From Cytophagales bacterium (lineage in GTDB: Bacteria > Bacteroidota > Bacteroidia > Cytophagales > Cyclobacteriaceae): 64,000 nt of DNA. Numbering within the stretch: position 1 is the first letter of the stretch; the number at the start of each line of letters is the position of its first letter. The stretch spans positions 20,201 through 84,200 of the forward strand of contig JAKSDO010000066.1 in NCBI GenBank assembly GCA_022360055.1, read 5' to 3'. The notes under the pieces were generated by a model. That model was not told the DNA's origin, ran no database searches, and saw only the letters and a list, made by a program, of their open reading frames with translations. Of this stretch, positions 1-8,784 are shown piece after piece. A program made the position numbers and the translations under genes.

Positions 1-2703
1 ACATTTATAAATTTGAAATTCCTTCGATTTATTAGAATAAAGCAAACCGATCGGTTTCCCGCTTTCCAGGGGTTCAAATGATACGGACTTCCCTTCCTTG
101 TTAAATACGTAAGTAAATTCCTGTTCGACGTCAATAATCACAAATACCTGGTTGTCCGAAGAAAAGTGATAGTACTGAACCACCATATCACCGGAAGCCG
201 AAATATTGTTTTCAAAGATAATTTCCCCGTCCCTGTCGATTATGCTTACTTTATCATATTCGCGACGGACGATTACGTAAGTTTTTTCCAGGGCATCATT
301 AACAATCCAGAATTTGCTCTCCCTGCTTGGCTTATAGAGCTGTTCGCGTCTCATGATCTTACCCTTAAGATTTACCTCGATGATCTCACCCTCCTCCGAA
401 ACAGTAATCAGTTTGGTCGAATTAAAATCATTGCCGATATCGACAAACATACCGGCAGCTCTGGTAATTTTTAAATCGATCGGAAATCCCGGATACATTT
501 TGCTTCTGCGATTCATTACGTTTAAGACTCCGTTTTCCTGCAGAGCAACCATACAATCCCCGCCCTTCACGCGTATATGAAACCCCGGAACACTTAATGG
601 CCCGGCTAAAGTTCTCGGCGTCCATCCCTCAAGATTTTTCCCTTCTTTGTCATACAGGTAAACAGCGCCCTCTTTGTCGACGGCCATAAATCGGTAACGC
701 TTGGAATTATCATAGTCGATTACGGAAAGGTGCTGTAAATCAATTGCTTCCTCAAGCTGTACGGGAAAGTTTTCCACATAATCTCCATTGCGATCCAGTA
801 GGTGAATTTTATTCTTTGTAGCAAACAGATATTGCAACTTGGAGTTTTTGTAATAGTCGATCTGATGAATATCGGAAACCAGCGGATCGATGATACTGTC
901 GCCCCAGAGAATCACACCTTCATTTGATATTTGATAAAGAATGTTTAGGGAATCCTGAACCAGCACCTCAAATTTATTATTATTGTGGTTTTTAACAATA
1001 AACGGCTTGCTGATGATCGGGGATATGGTATATGCGCTCTGTGTCTTTTTCAGTCTGCCAAGTTTGGTTTTAGAAACTGTTTTCTCTTCATGACCAATTG
1101 CCAGACTCGTATAAAACTTTTGATCCAGATTACTTATTTGCAGCGCAATTCGGTCGAAGGACTTTATGGGATTTTCATGTTTCCTAAAGAGATCTGCCCA
1201 CCTTTTGTTCAGGCTTCGCATGATCATATGCCAGCAAAAGGGAGTATTTATGATCAATGAAAAACTCGATTCGCTCAGCGTATTTTCAAGAAACAGGTTT
1301 TGGCGAACCGACTTCCCCCAATTGTTTTCATCTTCAATTGCATTTATAAAATCCTTTACCGCTTTCATCGAATTCCCTAAAACGAGGTAATCTTTGTATG
1401 TGGTTACAAATGAATTTTCAAATCCTGAAAAGTATTTACCCATAATCATTGCCGGGAATTCTTCCAATGGGATCTGCACGATGGGCAATTCGTTGTAAAT
1501 CTCAAGATAAATTGAGTCACCCTGCTCGTTTCCAATGGTTTCGGCGAGTTTATTGAGCTCATTAAACACCAAATCCTTGTCATTAATTCCAATAAAGATT
1601 AACTGGTCTGGCTTTTCCCTGTTTGGTGTTTCAAGAATTGCGTTTGCTGCTTCCGCATGTATCCAGTTCAGGTTTAAATCATATTTTTCCTCAAAGTCGA
1701 GCGCTTTTTGAAATTGATTGGGATCACTTTGCGACCAATACTTCGACAATTGATTCTGCCACTCCTCAAAATCCGTAAATGAGACATGGTACAAAATTGC
1801 GGTGCTGTTGGGCACAAGATCCGTGACTTTTAGTTTCCCTGGATTCTGATTGCGAAAAGTACCTATAAAACTTTTATTATTGGTAAGATCGATTGTACTT
1901 AAGCCATTCAGCAGCAGTTCATCGTCCGTTACTTTTATGTCCAGGTAGGTATCTCCTGAAAACTCTGCAAGGCTTTTCATTTCGGATGACTTACCCTCAA
2001 TAAGAAAAGACGCAATTAAATCAGGTAGTTTTGCAAAATCAATGTAGACATCTCCTTCATCGTTTTCCAGTTTTGAAATGTTGTTTAAACCGCCGACCTG
2101 GGATTTAAAGGTGTCATTAAAACCATCCGTTACGTTCCGGACCACATCTTCAACTAAAAATGGCGTAAAACTTCCGACAACTACATGTTTATGAATAAAA
2201 TAGGTAAAGGTCGATTTTGACTTCCTGTCCGAAAGTTCATATAATTCCAAGCCCTGGTAAGTCCTGGTCTTCCTGACAACCGAACGATGTTTTAAAATAT
2301 TCCCGACAATGTTGTTAAATACCGTTTCACCTTCCCGATCACCCAAATTTAAATTGAATAGAAAATCAAACTCATTGGATGAAGTGATATGGATTGAAAT
2401 GATCAACGCCTTATCTTTGAACAATAGGTCAACGGATCCGTTTTTCCCGGATATACTGTCGACGTTTATCAGGCTCTCTTCCCAGTTTTTAAAATAGGGC
2501 ACCTTCCTGAAGGTTTTCCATACAGGTTTCTCAATGATCCTATTCCAGTTTTCTACAAAACTTTTATTTTCAAAGGCAACGATTGCGCTGGAAGGCACAA
2601 GAATCCATGAATCAATTTTTTTCTGATGAAAATTCCCGAAATAATAAAAAGCTCCGGTTGTGATGAGAGCCAGAATAAAAAGTAAAACAATCGCTTTTTT
2701 CAA
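1..2703 (-). CDS. Large membrane-anchored protein, DUF3352-like (partial, C-terminus outside window)
   Basis: A continuous reading frame of 901 codons runs from a TTG at 2703 to the left edge without a stop. The next in-frame stop upstream is only a few codons away and there is no ATG near the N-terminus, so TTG (2701-2703, or 2707-2709) is the likely start. Residues 1-22 form a signal/anchor segment (KKAIVLLFILALITTGAF). The following part (WILVPSSAIVAFE onward) resembles DUF3352-type proteins of Bacteroidota. The later part has repeated short beta-rich stretches such as KIHLLDRNGDYVENFP that suggest a beta-propeller-like region. Its function is unknown. It is transcribed away from the hydrolase at 2819. 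The family assignment is from memory of related proteins and is tentative; the reading frame itself is secure. Confidence 0.8.
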   Translation of the reverse strand, partial: MKKAIVLLFILALITTGAFYYFGNFHQKKIDSWILVPSSAIVAFENKSFVENWNRIIEKPVWKTFRKVPYFKNWEESLINVDSISGKNGSVDLLFKDKALIISIHITSSNEFDFLFNLNLGDREGETVFNNIVGNILKHRSVVRKTRTYQGLELYELSDRKSKSTFTYFIHKHVVVGSFTPFLVEDVVRNVTDGFNDTFKSQVGGLNNISKLENDEGDVYIDFAKLPDLIASFLIEGKSSEMKSLAEFSGDTYLDIKVTDDELLLNGLSTIDLTNNKSFIGTFRNQNPGKLKVTDLVPNSTAILYHVSFTDFEEWQNQLSKYWSQSDPNQFQKALDFEEKYDLNLNWIHAEAANAILETPNREKPDQLIFIGINDKDLVFNELNKLAETIGNEQGDSIYLEIYNELPIVQIPLEEFPAMIMGKYFSGFENSFVTTYKDYLVLGNSMKAVKDFINAIEDENNWGKSVRQNLFLENTLSESSFSLIINTPFCWHMIMRSLNKRWADLFRKHENPIKSFDRIALQISNLDQKFYTSLAIGHEEKTVSKTKLGRLKKTQSAYTISPIISKPFIVKNHNNNKFEVLVQDSLNILYQISNEGVILWGDSIIDPLVSDIHQIDYYKNSKLQYLFATKNKIHLLDRNGDYVENFPVQLEEAIDLQHLSVIDYDNSKRYRFMAVDKEGAVYLYDKEGKNLEGWTPRTLAGPLSVPGFHIRVKGGDCMVALQENGVLNVMNRRSKMYPGFPIDLKITRAAGMFVDIGNDFNSTKLITVSEEGEIIEVNLKGKIMRREQLYKPSRESKFWIVNDALEKTYVIVRREYDKVSIIDRDGEIIFENNISASGDMVVQYYHFSSDNQVFVIIDVEQEFTYVFNKEGKSVSFEPLESGKPIGLLYSNKSKEFQIYKC

Positions 2704-2818
2704 AACCAATGATTTAGCACAATTTTAGATCAATTAAAATGATTTTTCAAATTGATCTTGGTATTAAATACACCTTTTTTCACTTAATTTATTGCGAAGA
2801 CTTTTTATGAGGTAAATA

Positions 2819-3664
2819 ATGATGGAAATGGTCCGGGAAAGCTACGAAATTTATTCGGTTAAGAATACGCGCATATCTTGCGCATCGTGGCAGTCCGGCG
2901 CTCAACCAAAAGCTGTCTTGTTTATTGTTCACGGGCTTGGTGAACACCTTGGAAGATATGAGGAGACGGCTGAAGTCTTTGTCGAAAATGATCTTGCCGT
3001 ATTTGCTTTTGATCACCGGGGTCATGGCCGGTCAAAAGGTAAGAAAGGCCACGCCAGGTCGGTAGGACAAATAATTGAAGATACGGAGTATGCTCTGATG
3101 AAATGCAGAAGCATCTTTCTTGAGGTACCCATCTTCATCTACGGCCACAGCATGGGAGGGCAGATTGCAGCTTCCTTTCTTAAAAAAGTAAAATCCAAAG
3201 AGATCAGTGGAGCTATTATTTCCTCTGCATGGTTTAAGTTGGTAAATCCTCCGCCAGCCTGGCAAATCAAACTGACCAACGGAATAAAAAGAGTTGTCCC
3301 AAACCTCACCCTGTCCAATGGGCTTGATCCCGGACACATTTCAACAGTACCGGAGGAAGTGGAGCTGTACCGGAAAGATTCGCTGGTTCACGACCGAATC
3401 TCCTTCGCTATGTTCAGGGCACTGTATCGGAACGGATTGAAACTATTATCTGAGAAAAAGAAAGCGAATGTTCCCGTATTGGTCTGTCATGGCGACAAAG
3501 ATAAAATCACCTCTTGCCAAGGCAGTAAAAGATATGCAAAAAACCTTGGGGGTCAAGCATCTTTCAAAATCTGGCCGGGCTCCCGTCACGAACCTCATCA
3601 CGATAAAGACAAAGAAGAGGTTATTCGATTCTATGTAAAATGGATTAAGGAGCATGTAAAGTAA
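2819..3664 (+). CDS. Alpha/beta hydrolase, monoglyceride-lipase-like
   Basis: This is a 281-residue protein of the serine aminopeptidase S33/monoacylglycerol lipase type. Visible motifs are the oxyanion loop HGLGEH (38-43), FDHRGHGRS (about 64-72), the nucleophile elbow GHSMGG with Ser111, the acid HGDKDKI (Asp228) and the base in GSRHEPHHD (His257). These give a full Ser-Asp-His triad. There is no signal peptide, so it should act in the cytoplasm on a lipid ester such as a monoglyceride or lysophospholipid. ATG codons at 2819, 2822 and 2828 are all possible starts. It stands alone between a divergent membrane protein and the arsenosugar genes. The exact substrate cannot be read from the sequence. 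Confidence 0.88.
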   Translation: MMEMVRESYEIYSVKNTRISCASWQSGAQPKAVLFIVHGLGEHLGRYEETAEVFVENDLAVFAFDHRGHGRSKGKKGHARSVGQIIEDTEYALMKCRSIFLEVPIFIYGHSMGGQIAASFLKKVKSKEISGAIISSAWFKLVNPPPAWQIKLTNGIKRVVPNLTLSNGLDPGHISTVPEEVELYRKDSLVHDRISFAMFRALYRNGLKLLSEKKKANVPVLVCHGDKDKITSCQGSKRYAKNLGGQASFKIWPGSRHEPHHDKDKEEVIRFYVKWIKEHVK

Positions 3665-3840
3665 ACCGAACTTGAAATTTGCCGGTTGCTAAATCCATTT
3701 TGAATATTTCCGGGCGTGAAATCTGGACAACTGTTTGAAATTCAATTTCCGCCTTGTATACCTACGTCACAGGCATTTAAATCTTGGTCACCTTAAGGAC
3801 ATATTTTTTGCCCCGGTTTATGCTACCTTAGCAGGTATAA

Positions 3841-4512
3841 ATGAATAGCGCAAATGACATAGCGATTCTACTCTTTTCGAGATCGGCAAAACTTGAATCA
3901 CATTTTAAACGCTGGACAGACAACCCGTCAATAAATTTTCATATCGCCGATCAGCTTATTAAAAAAACTCTGGCAAAACTATGTGATGCCCCATTCCCAT
4001 TATTCCATATTGATGAAACACTCCAAACGGGAAATACGTTCGGCCAGAGGTTTTCAAATGCGTTTAACTTTATTTTCAATAAAGGATATAAGTATGTAGT
4101 AGCCCTTGGAAACGATTGCAACGACGTTCGGCCCGACTGGCAATTGATATATGAACAACTTAAAAGTCGAAAATCCATACTCGGACCTGATCGGCGCGGA
4201 GGTGTTTATTTGATCGGAATATCCAGGGAAGCTTTCTTCGACCTTGAATTCGGACGCATTTCATGGAAGAGTCCACTGGTCTTTAGACAGCTTAAATGCC
4301 AACTTGATCATTGTTATATACTTCGCGCCGAAAAAGATACAAATACCTTTGATGATGTGGTGGAGAATAAGGATTTGCTTGAATGGATCAGGCGATATCG
4401 CATCAAACCCATTTTCGCGCGCAAAAAAGAAAAATACATTTCTACTCCTCAGATTCCCCAAGGTCTTAAACGAGGGCCTCCCTCATATGCCCTCACATTA
4501 ACGATCGATTAG
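3841..4512 (+). CDS. DUF2064/TIGR04282-family transferase, divergent, of the arsenosugar cluster
   Basis: This 223-residue protein has the nucleotide-sugar-transferase-like core of the DUF2064 family (rSAM/selenodomain-associated transferase 1), which commonly accompanies arsenosugar genes. Recognisable blocks are VALGNDCNDVRPDW (around 98-112) and ILGPDRRGGVYLIGISREAFF, equivalent to the G-x-D-x-P and GPA-DGGYYLIG blocks of canonical members. Compared with the paralogue at 51552-52154 it lacks the N-terminal F-x-K-x-P-x-x-G-x-x-K-T/S-R-L motif and has D-x-R-R-G-G instead of A-x-D-G-G. It is therefore a divergent member. It stands 83 bp ahead of the AhpD-like gene on the same strand, which suggests co-transcription. 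Confidence 0.75.
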   Translation: MNSANDIAILLFSRSAKLESHFKRWTDNPSINFHIADQLIKKTLAKLCDAPFPLFHIDETLQTGNTFGQRFSNAFNFIFNKGYKYVVALGNDCNDVRPDWQLIYEQLKSRKSILGPDRRGGVYLIGISREAFFDLEFGRISWKSPLVFRQLKCQLDHCYILRAEKDTNTFDDVVENKDLLEWIRRYRIKPIFARKKEKYISTPQIPQGLKRGPPSYALTLTID

Positions 4513-4595
4513 CTACATTCCAAAATCTTTTTTTACAAATCCCGGATATCGAGGAAGACAAATGAATTCCTTTACCGGAAAAACATATATTTCTA

Positions 4596-4931
4596 ATGAA
4601 AGAAACGTATTACAACAGGGAAGACCTGGCAAAGTTTGGCGACATCACAGAATTCCAGGAAGAGTTGGGAGAAAAGTTTTTTAATTACTATTCAAGTGTT
4701 TTTAAGGAAGGAGCCCTGACAAAGCGGGAAAAATCACTCATAGCCTTGGCCGTTTCTCACGCCATTCAGTGTCCGTATTGCATCGATGCCTATACTTCCG
4801 ATACGCTCAAACAGGGATGTGATGAAGAAGAATTGATGGAGGCCATTCATGTGGCCGGGGCGATCAGAGGTGGCGCTTCGCTCGCCCACGGGGTACAGAT
4901 GATGAACCAGGTGAAAGATAAATTGATGTGA
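4596..4931 (+). CDS. Arsenosugar biosynthesis-associated peroxidase-like (AhpD/CMD fold) protein
   Basis: This is a 111-residue carboxymuconolactone decarboxylase/AhpD-type helical protein. The redox motif is CPYC (Cys59, Cys62) in the context AVSHAIQCPYCIDAYT, followed by a Gly/Ala-rich helix (HVAGAIRGGASLAHG). Such small AhpD-like proteins are a recurrent partner of ArsS and ArsM in bacteria that make arsenosugars; their precise role is unproven. The stop codon lies one base before the arsS ATG at 4933, so the two are almost certainly translationally linked. Confidence 0.85.
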   Translation: MKETYYNREDLAKFGDITEFQEELGEKFFNYYSSVFKEGALTKREKSLIALAVSHAIQCPYCIDAYTSDTLKQGCDEEELMEAIHVAGAIRGGASLAHGVQMMNQVKDKLM

Positions 4932-4932
4932 C

Positions 4933-5970
4933 ATGCAATCTCTGCTAAAACAAAAACATAAATTATCCAGTGCGGAAACTCAACTGGACATCCTGACGGA
5001 TGCAAAGTCGGCGGGTATACCGGATTTCAAAGAAAAATTGACGAAATCCGGACTCTATCCCCTAAAACCCGTCCAACTCGACATATTGCAGGTCAATGTC
5101 GGTAAACTTTGTAACCAGGTCTGCAAGCATTGCCATGTGGATGCCGGACCCGATCGAAAAGAAGTAATGTCCCGGGAAACGATGCAACATTGCATAGATG
5201 CGCTGTCCAGGTCGGATATTCAGATGGTTGACATCACCGGCGGCGCACCCGAGATGAATCCGGACTTCAGGTGGTTTGTAGAGAAAGTTTCAAAAATGAA
5301 AAGACAAATTATCGTCAGGTGCAATCTGACAATAATTCTCGCCAATCCGAAATTCTATGATCTTCCGGAATTCTACAGGAAGCATAAGGTAAACGTAGTT
5401 TCGTCGCTGCCTCATTTTACTTCGAGGCGCACCGACGCCCAAAGAGGTGTTGGAGTGTTTGACAAGTCGGTAAAAGCACTGAAAATGCTTAATGAAGTCG
5501 GCTATGGTACCGACCCCGACTTGAAACTTGATTTGGTATTTAACCCTTCCGGGGCCATTTTGCCAGGCGATCAGGCTGCCCTTGAAACCGAATTCAAGCG
5601 AAGACTGAAAACCCGATACGGCATCGAATTTAACGGCCTGTTTGCAATTACCAATCTCCCGGTCAGCAGGTTTCTGGACTATCTTATTGTTTCGGGAAAC
5701 TTTAATGAATACATGAATGAGTTGGCAAATGCCTTCAATCCCATGGCAGCGCAGGGAGTTATGTGTAGAAATATGATCAGCATCGGCTGGGACGGGTATT
5801 TATACGACTGCGATTTCAACCAAATGCTGGATCTGAAAATAAATGTGCGCAGACCGCACATTTCGGATTTCGATTTGATAGATATTCTAAACAGAAAAAT
5901 ACTTGTAAACAATCATTGCTACGGATGCACAGCAGGCGCCGGTTCGAGTTGCGGAGGAGCGACAACATAA
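4933..5970 (+). CDS. arsS: Arsenosugar biosynthesis radical SAM protein ArsS
   Basis: This 345-residue radical SAM enzyme has the cluster motif Cys60-x3-Cys64-x2-Cys67 (LCNQVCKHCHVDAGPDR) and the SAM-contacting stretch DITGGAPEMNP. The C-terminal DUF3641-like region ends in the signature CYGCTAGAGSSCGGAT, a cysteine-rich tail characteristic of this family. ArsS is known to add the 5'-deoxyadenosyl group to dimethylarsenite on the way to arsenosugars. The gene lies between the AhpD-like gene and arsM on the same strand, which matches the established arsM-arsS pairing. Length and motifs look complete. Confidence 0.93.
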   Translation: MQSLLKQKHKLSSAETQLDILTDAKSAGIPDFKEKLTKSGLYPLKPVQLDILQVNVGKLCNQVCKHCHVDAGPDRKEVMSRETMQHCIDALSRSDIQMVDITGGAPEMNPDFRWFVEKVSKMKRQIIVRCNLTIILANPKFYDLPEFYRKHKVNVVSSLPHFTSRRTDAQRGVGVFDKSVKALKMLNEVGYGTDPDLKLDLVFNPSGAILPGDQAALETEFKRRLKTRYGIEFNGLFAITNLPVSRFLDYLIVSGNFNEYMNELANAFNPMAAQGVMCRNMISIGWDGYLYDCDFNQMLDLKINVRRPHISDFDLIDILNRKILVNNHCYGCTAGAGSSCGGATT

Positions 5971-6339
5971 TGATTAAGGTACAAATTCCCTACAATTCAA
6001 ACATGAGCTTTTGGTTTGGCGGGAAACCGGCGAACGGTTAAATCATATATGTCGCCGATTTATAACTGCTGTTAAGTAAAAAGTGTCATTTCGAGACCTG
6101 ACATTTTTGCAAAACGCACAAATTTGAATGACGTATTCTTATGCATTTATCTGATTTACAGATTATTACAAAAACACGTCATCGGTAACGGAGTGAGAAA
6201 TCTGGTTCAATCGACACCCGGCCACCACGAATAAGCCGGATCTCTCCTGACGTCGGGATGACAAGGGAGGAGCCTCGAAATGACAAAAACCTCGTTTTAT
6301 GATTAATTCAACACTAATATTTTATACCAAAAAGGAACC
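5971..6339. repeat. Intergenic region with MITE/REP-like element bounded by a perfect 12-bp inverted repeat
   Basis: No gene is seen in this 369-bp gap between arsS and arsM. TGTCATTTCGAG at 6084-6095 and its exact reverse complement CTCGAAATGACA at 6274-6285 bound a 202-bp block. Inside are GAGAAATCT and GGATCTCTCC-type segments at about 6194-6246, resembling the degenerate half-sites common in Bacteroidota intergenic repeats (agatctctcc...gtcgggatgaca). The element could fold into a long cruciform. The gap separates arsM from arsS, so arsM may have its own promoter downstream of the element. Confidence 0.65.
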
Positions 6340-7308
6340 ATGAGCTATTTAGATACCGCAAGGGATATATATAAACATGCAGCGGAAACACCCGATGTGG
6401 GGTTGTGTTGCACAACCACTCCAATCTGGGCGCTGCCCGATCTTTATATTCCCAAAAAAATGCTGGAGATGAATTACGGCTGTGGCAGTACGGTTCATCC
6501 CGGAGATCTTATCAACCATCCCAAAATATTGTATGTCGGAGTCGGAGGCGGCATGGAACTGTTGCAGTTTTCTTACTTTAACAGGCAAAAAGGCGGTGTA
6601 ATTGGTGTAGACGCAGTAGGTGAAATGCTGGAGGCTTGCAGCAAGAATTTGATTGAAGCCGAGATGCAAAATGATTGGTTTCAAAGATCGTATGTCGACC
6701 TCCGTAAAGGAGACGCCCTTGCCCTGCCACTTGAAAATAACAGCATCGAAGTCGCCGCACAAAATTGTCTTTTCAACATTTTTGAGGAAGAAGATCTCAA
6801 GCTGGCTATTTCGGAAATGTACCGCGTCTTAAAACCCCATGGAAGGCTGGTACTATCCGATCCTGTCAGCCGCGCCCCGATACCGGAACATTTAAAATCT
6901 GATCCCGAGCTGCGCGCACTTTGCCTGAGCGGAGCTTTGCCATTGAATGAATATATAAAATTCATTGCGGATATCGGCTTCGGCACTATTGAGATAAGGG
7001 CGAAGAGGCCGTACAGAATTTTAGATCGAGCGCGCTATGATACCGACACGGACATACTGTTGGAAAGTGTCGAAGTTTGCGCCATCAAAGATCCGATGCC
7101 GGAAGACGGCCCTTGCGTGTTTACCGGGAAAGCAGCCATTTACACAGGCCGGGAGGACTTCTTTGACGATGAAAAGGGCCATGTTTTGATGTACAACCAA
7201 CCGCTTTCTGTTTGTGACAAAACAGCGGACGGTCTTGCAAATCTCGGGAGAGATGATATTTACGTTTCGCAGAGTACCTTCCACTACGATGGCGGGGGGT
7301 GTTGTTGA
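6340..7308 (+). CDS. arsM: Arsenosugar biosynthesis arsenite methyltransferase ArsM
   Basis: This is a 322-residue SAM-dependent methyltransferase. The first block carries a vicinal cysteine pair, GLCCTTTPIW (Cys23-Cys24), followed by MNYGCGSTVHPGDL. SAM motif I is LYVGVGGGMELLQF, then GVDAVGEML, DLRKGDALALP and AAQNCLFNIF, and late motif MYRVLKPHGRLVLSDP. The C-terminus ends in GGGCC. This layout is characteristic of the ArsM subgroup that pairs with ArsS. It should convert arsenite to methylated and dimethylated arsenicals, the precursor of the ArsS product. The preceding AAAAAGGAACC offers a purine-rich ribosome site 5-8 bases ahead of the ATG at 6340. Confidence 0.93.
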   Translation: MSYLDTARDIYKHAAETPDVGLCCTTTPIWALPDLYIPKKMLEMNYGCGSTVHPGDLINHPKILYVGVGGGMELLQFSYFNRQKGGVIGVDAVGEMLEACSKNLIEAEMQNDWFQRSYVDLRKGDALALPLENNSIEVAAQNCLFNIFEEEDLKLAISEMYRVLKPHGRLVLSDPVSRAPIPEHLKSDPELRALCLSGALPLNEYIKFIADIGFGTIEIRAKRPYRILDRARYDTDTDILLESVEVCAIKDPMPEDGPCVFTGKAAIYTGREDFFDDEKGHVLMYNQPLSVCDKTADGLANLGRDDIYVSQSTFHYDGGGCC

Positions 7309-7380
7309 TGCATAAAGCCGTCTTGCCGGGAGCCTTCATTCATGGCCCCTGAATCGATGACCACGGATTATATTTTTTAG

Positions 7381-8784
7381 CTAATAAGGTTCGATGTTAA
7401 AGCGATCCGGTTTTAATTTGGTGTATTCATCATTTTGCATAAGCCCGAGAAATACCGGATCAATCATCTCGCTGTCCCAGTTCTCTTTAGATTCAAATAG
7501 CTTTTGCTTTTGGGTGAGATCAGTTAAATGATGACTTTCTTCTACATCCTGGTTCAGGTCATACAACTCTTCATTTTCTCCATTCAGGCTTATCAACTTC
7601 AAATTCCTGTGTCTTACGGCATAGGATCTGCTGTCAAATTTTCTCCAAAATAAATGTTCATGCGGATATCCTGTTTTTTGTCCTGCCAGGTATGGAATTA
7701 TATTCACACCATCCAACGAATTTATTGGTGTGGCTTTTGAATGCGCTGCCACCGTAGCAAAAATATCCAGTGAAATTACCGGTCGATCGTACTTCTGATT
7801 AGGATCGATCATAGCCGGCCAACACATCGCAAAAGGCACTCTGATTCCCCCTTCATACAAACTTCCTTTTCCTGCTTTGAGCGGATCATTTCTGGATCCG
7901 TTTGTTTTGTTCGGTCCTCCGTTATCCGACAGAAAGAAAACCATGGTGTTTTCATCGATTCCCAGCTCATCCAGCTTGTTTAAGATCAGACCAACACCAT
8001 CATCAACCGAACTTACCATGGCGGCATATGTCCTCCGCTTTTCATCTTCAATATGAGCAAATCTATCTAAGTATTTTTTGGTGGCTTGAAGCGGCGTATG
8101 TGGCGCATTGTAAGCCAGGTATAAAAAAAATGGTTTGTTGGAGTTTCTTTCTATAAAGCCAACCGCTTCTCTTGACAATGCATCTGTCAGATATTCCCGT
8201 TCATCTATTCTGCTGTTGTTTCTAAGTAACTTTGTGTTGTATGCCGCATACTGCGAATTCACCTCTGAAACATCATTCAGTGTCCACAGATGCGGGAAGT
8301 ACTGATGGCCTCCGGTTAAAAAGCCAAAAAACTCGTCAAATCCACGGTTTAACGGTCGTTGGCTTTTATGGGCGCCCAAATGCCATTTCCCGATGGCCAT
8401 GGTCTGATAACCTACTTTATCCAGTGCGGAGGCCAGCGTTTCCTCGCTTAATGGAAGTCCCTGATTCGGATCATTGGGTGCAAACAAAGGATTTCTTCCA
8501 AATCCGAATCGATCCTGATAGCGACCTGTGATCAGCCCGGCCCTGCTTGGTCCACAGACCGCGTAACTGACATAACCATTCGTGAACTTCACCCCCTGGC
8601 TGGCTATACGATCTATATTGGGGGTCGGAATATCTTTACATCCATTAAAACCAACATCTGCATAACCCTGATCATCCGTGAGAATGATTATGACATTGGG
8701 TTGAGTGTTTTGAGCAATGTCTTTTTTGGATTGACAATTCACTAAAACTCCGAAATATAAAAGTAAAATGACAACTCTTTTCAT
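7381..8784 (-). CDS. Sulfatase, arylsulfatase-A-like lipoprotein (family S1)
   Basis: This is a type I formylglycine sulfatase of 467 residues. Starting at ATG 8784 it has a lipoprotein signal with Cys17 (MKRVVILLLYFGVLVNC). The metal-binding DDQG (Asp37-Asp38) and the formylglycine motif C77-G-P-S-R81 are intact, as is the later SDNGGP metal site. It should act in the periplasm or at the cell surface, removing sulfate esters from a polysaccharide. It is the last gene of the polysaccharide-utilisation locus. Its ATG overlaps the stop of the upstream truncated lipoprotein gene (ATGA), so translation may be coupled. A longer in-frame start at 8820 would lie inside the upstream gene and lacks a signal peptide. 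No formylglycine-generating enzyme is seen nearby. Confidence 0.92.
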   Translation of the reverse strand: MKRVVILLLYFGVLVNCQSKKDIAQNTQPNVIIILTDDQGYADVGFNGCKDIPTPNIDRIASQGVKFTNGYVSYAVCGPSRAGLITGRYQDRFGFGRNPLFAPNDPNQGLPLSEETLASALDKVGYQTMAIGKWHLGAHKSQRPLNRGFDEFFGFLTGGHQYFPHLWTLNDVSEVNSQYAAYNTKLLRNNSRIDEREYLTDALSREAVGFIERNSNKPFFLYLAYNAPHTPLQATKKYLDRFAHIEDEKRRTYAAMVSSVDDGVGLILNKLDELGIDENTMVFFLSDNGGPNKTNGSRNDPLKAGKGSLYEGGIRVPFAMCWPAMIDPNQKYDRPVISLDIFATVAAHSKATPINSLDGVNIIPYLAGQKTGYPHEHLFWRKFDSRSYAVRHRNLKLISLNGENEELYDLNQDVEESHHLTDLTQKQKLFESKENWDSEMIDPVFLGLMQNDEYTKLKPDRFNIEPY

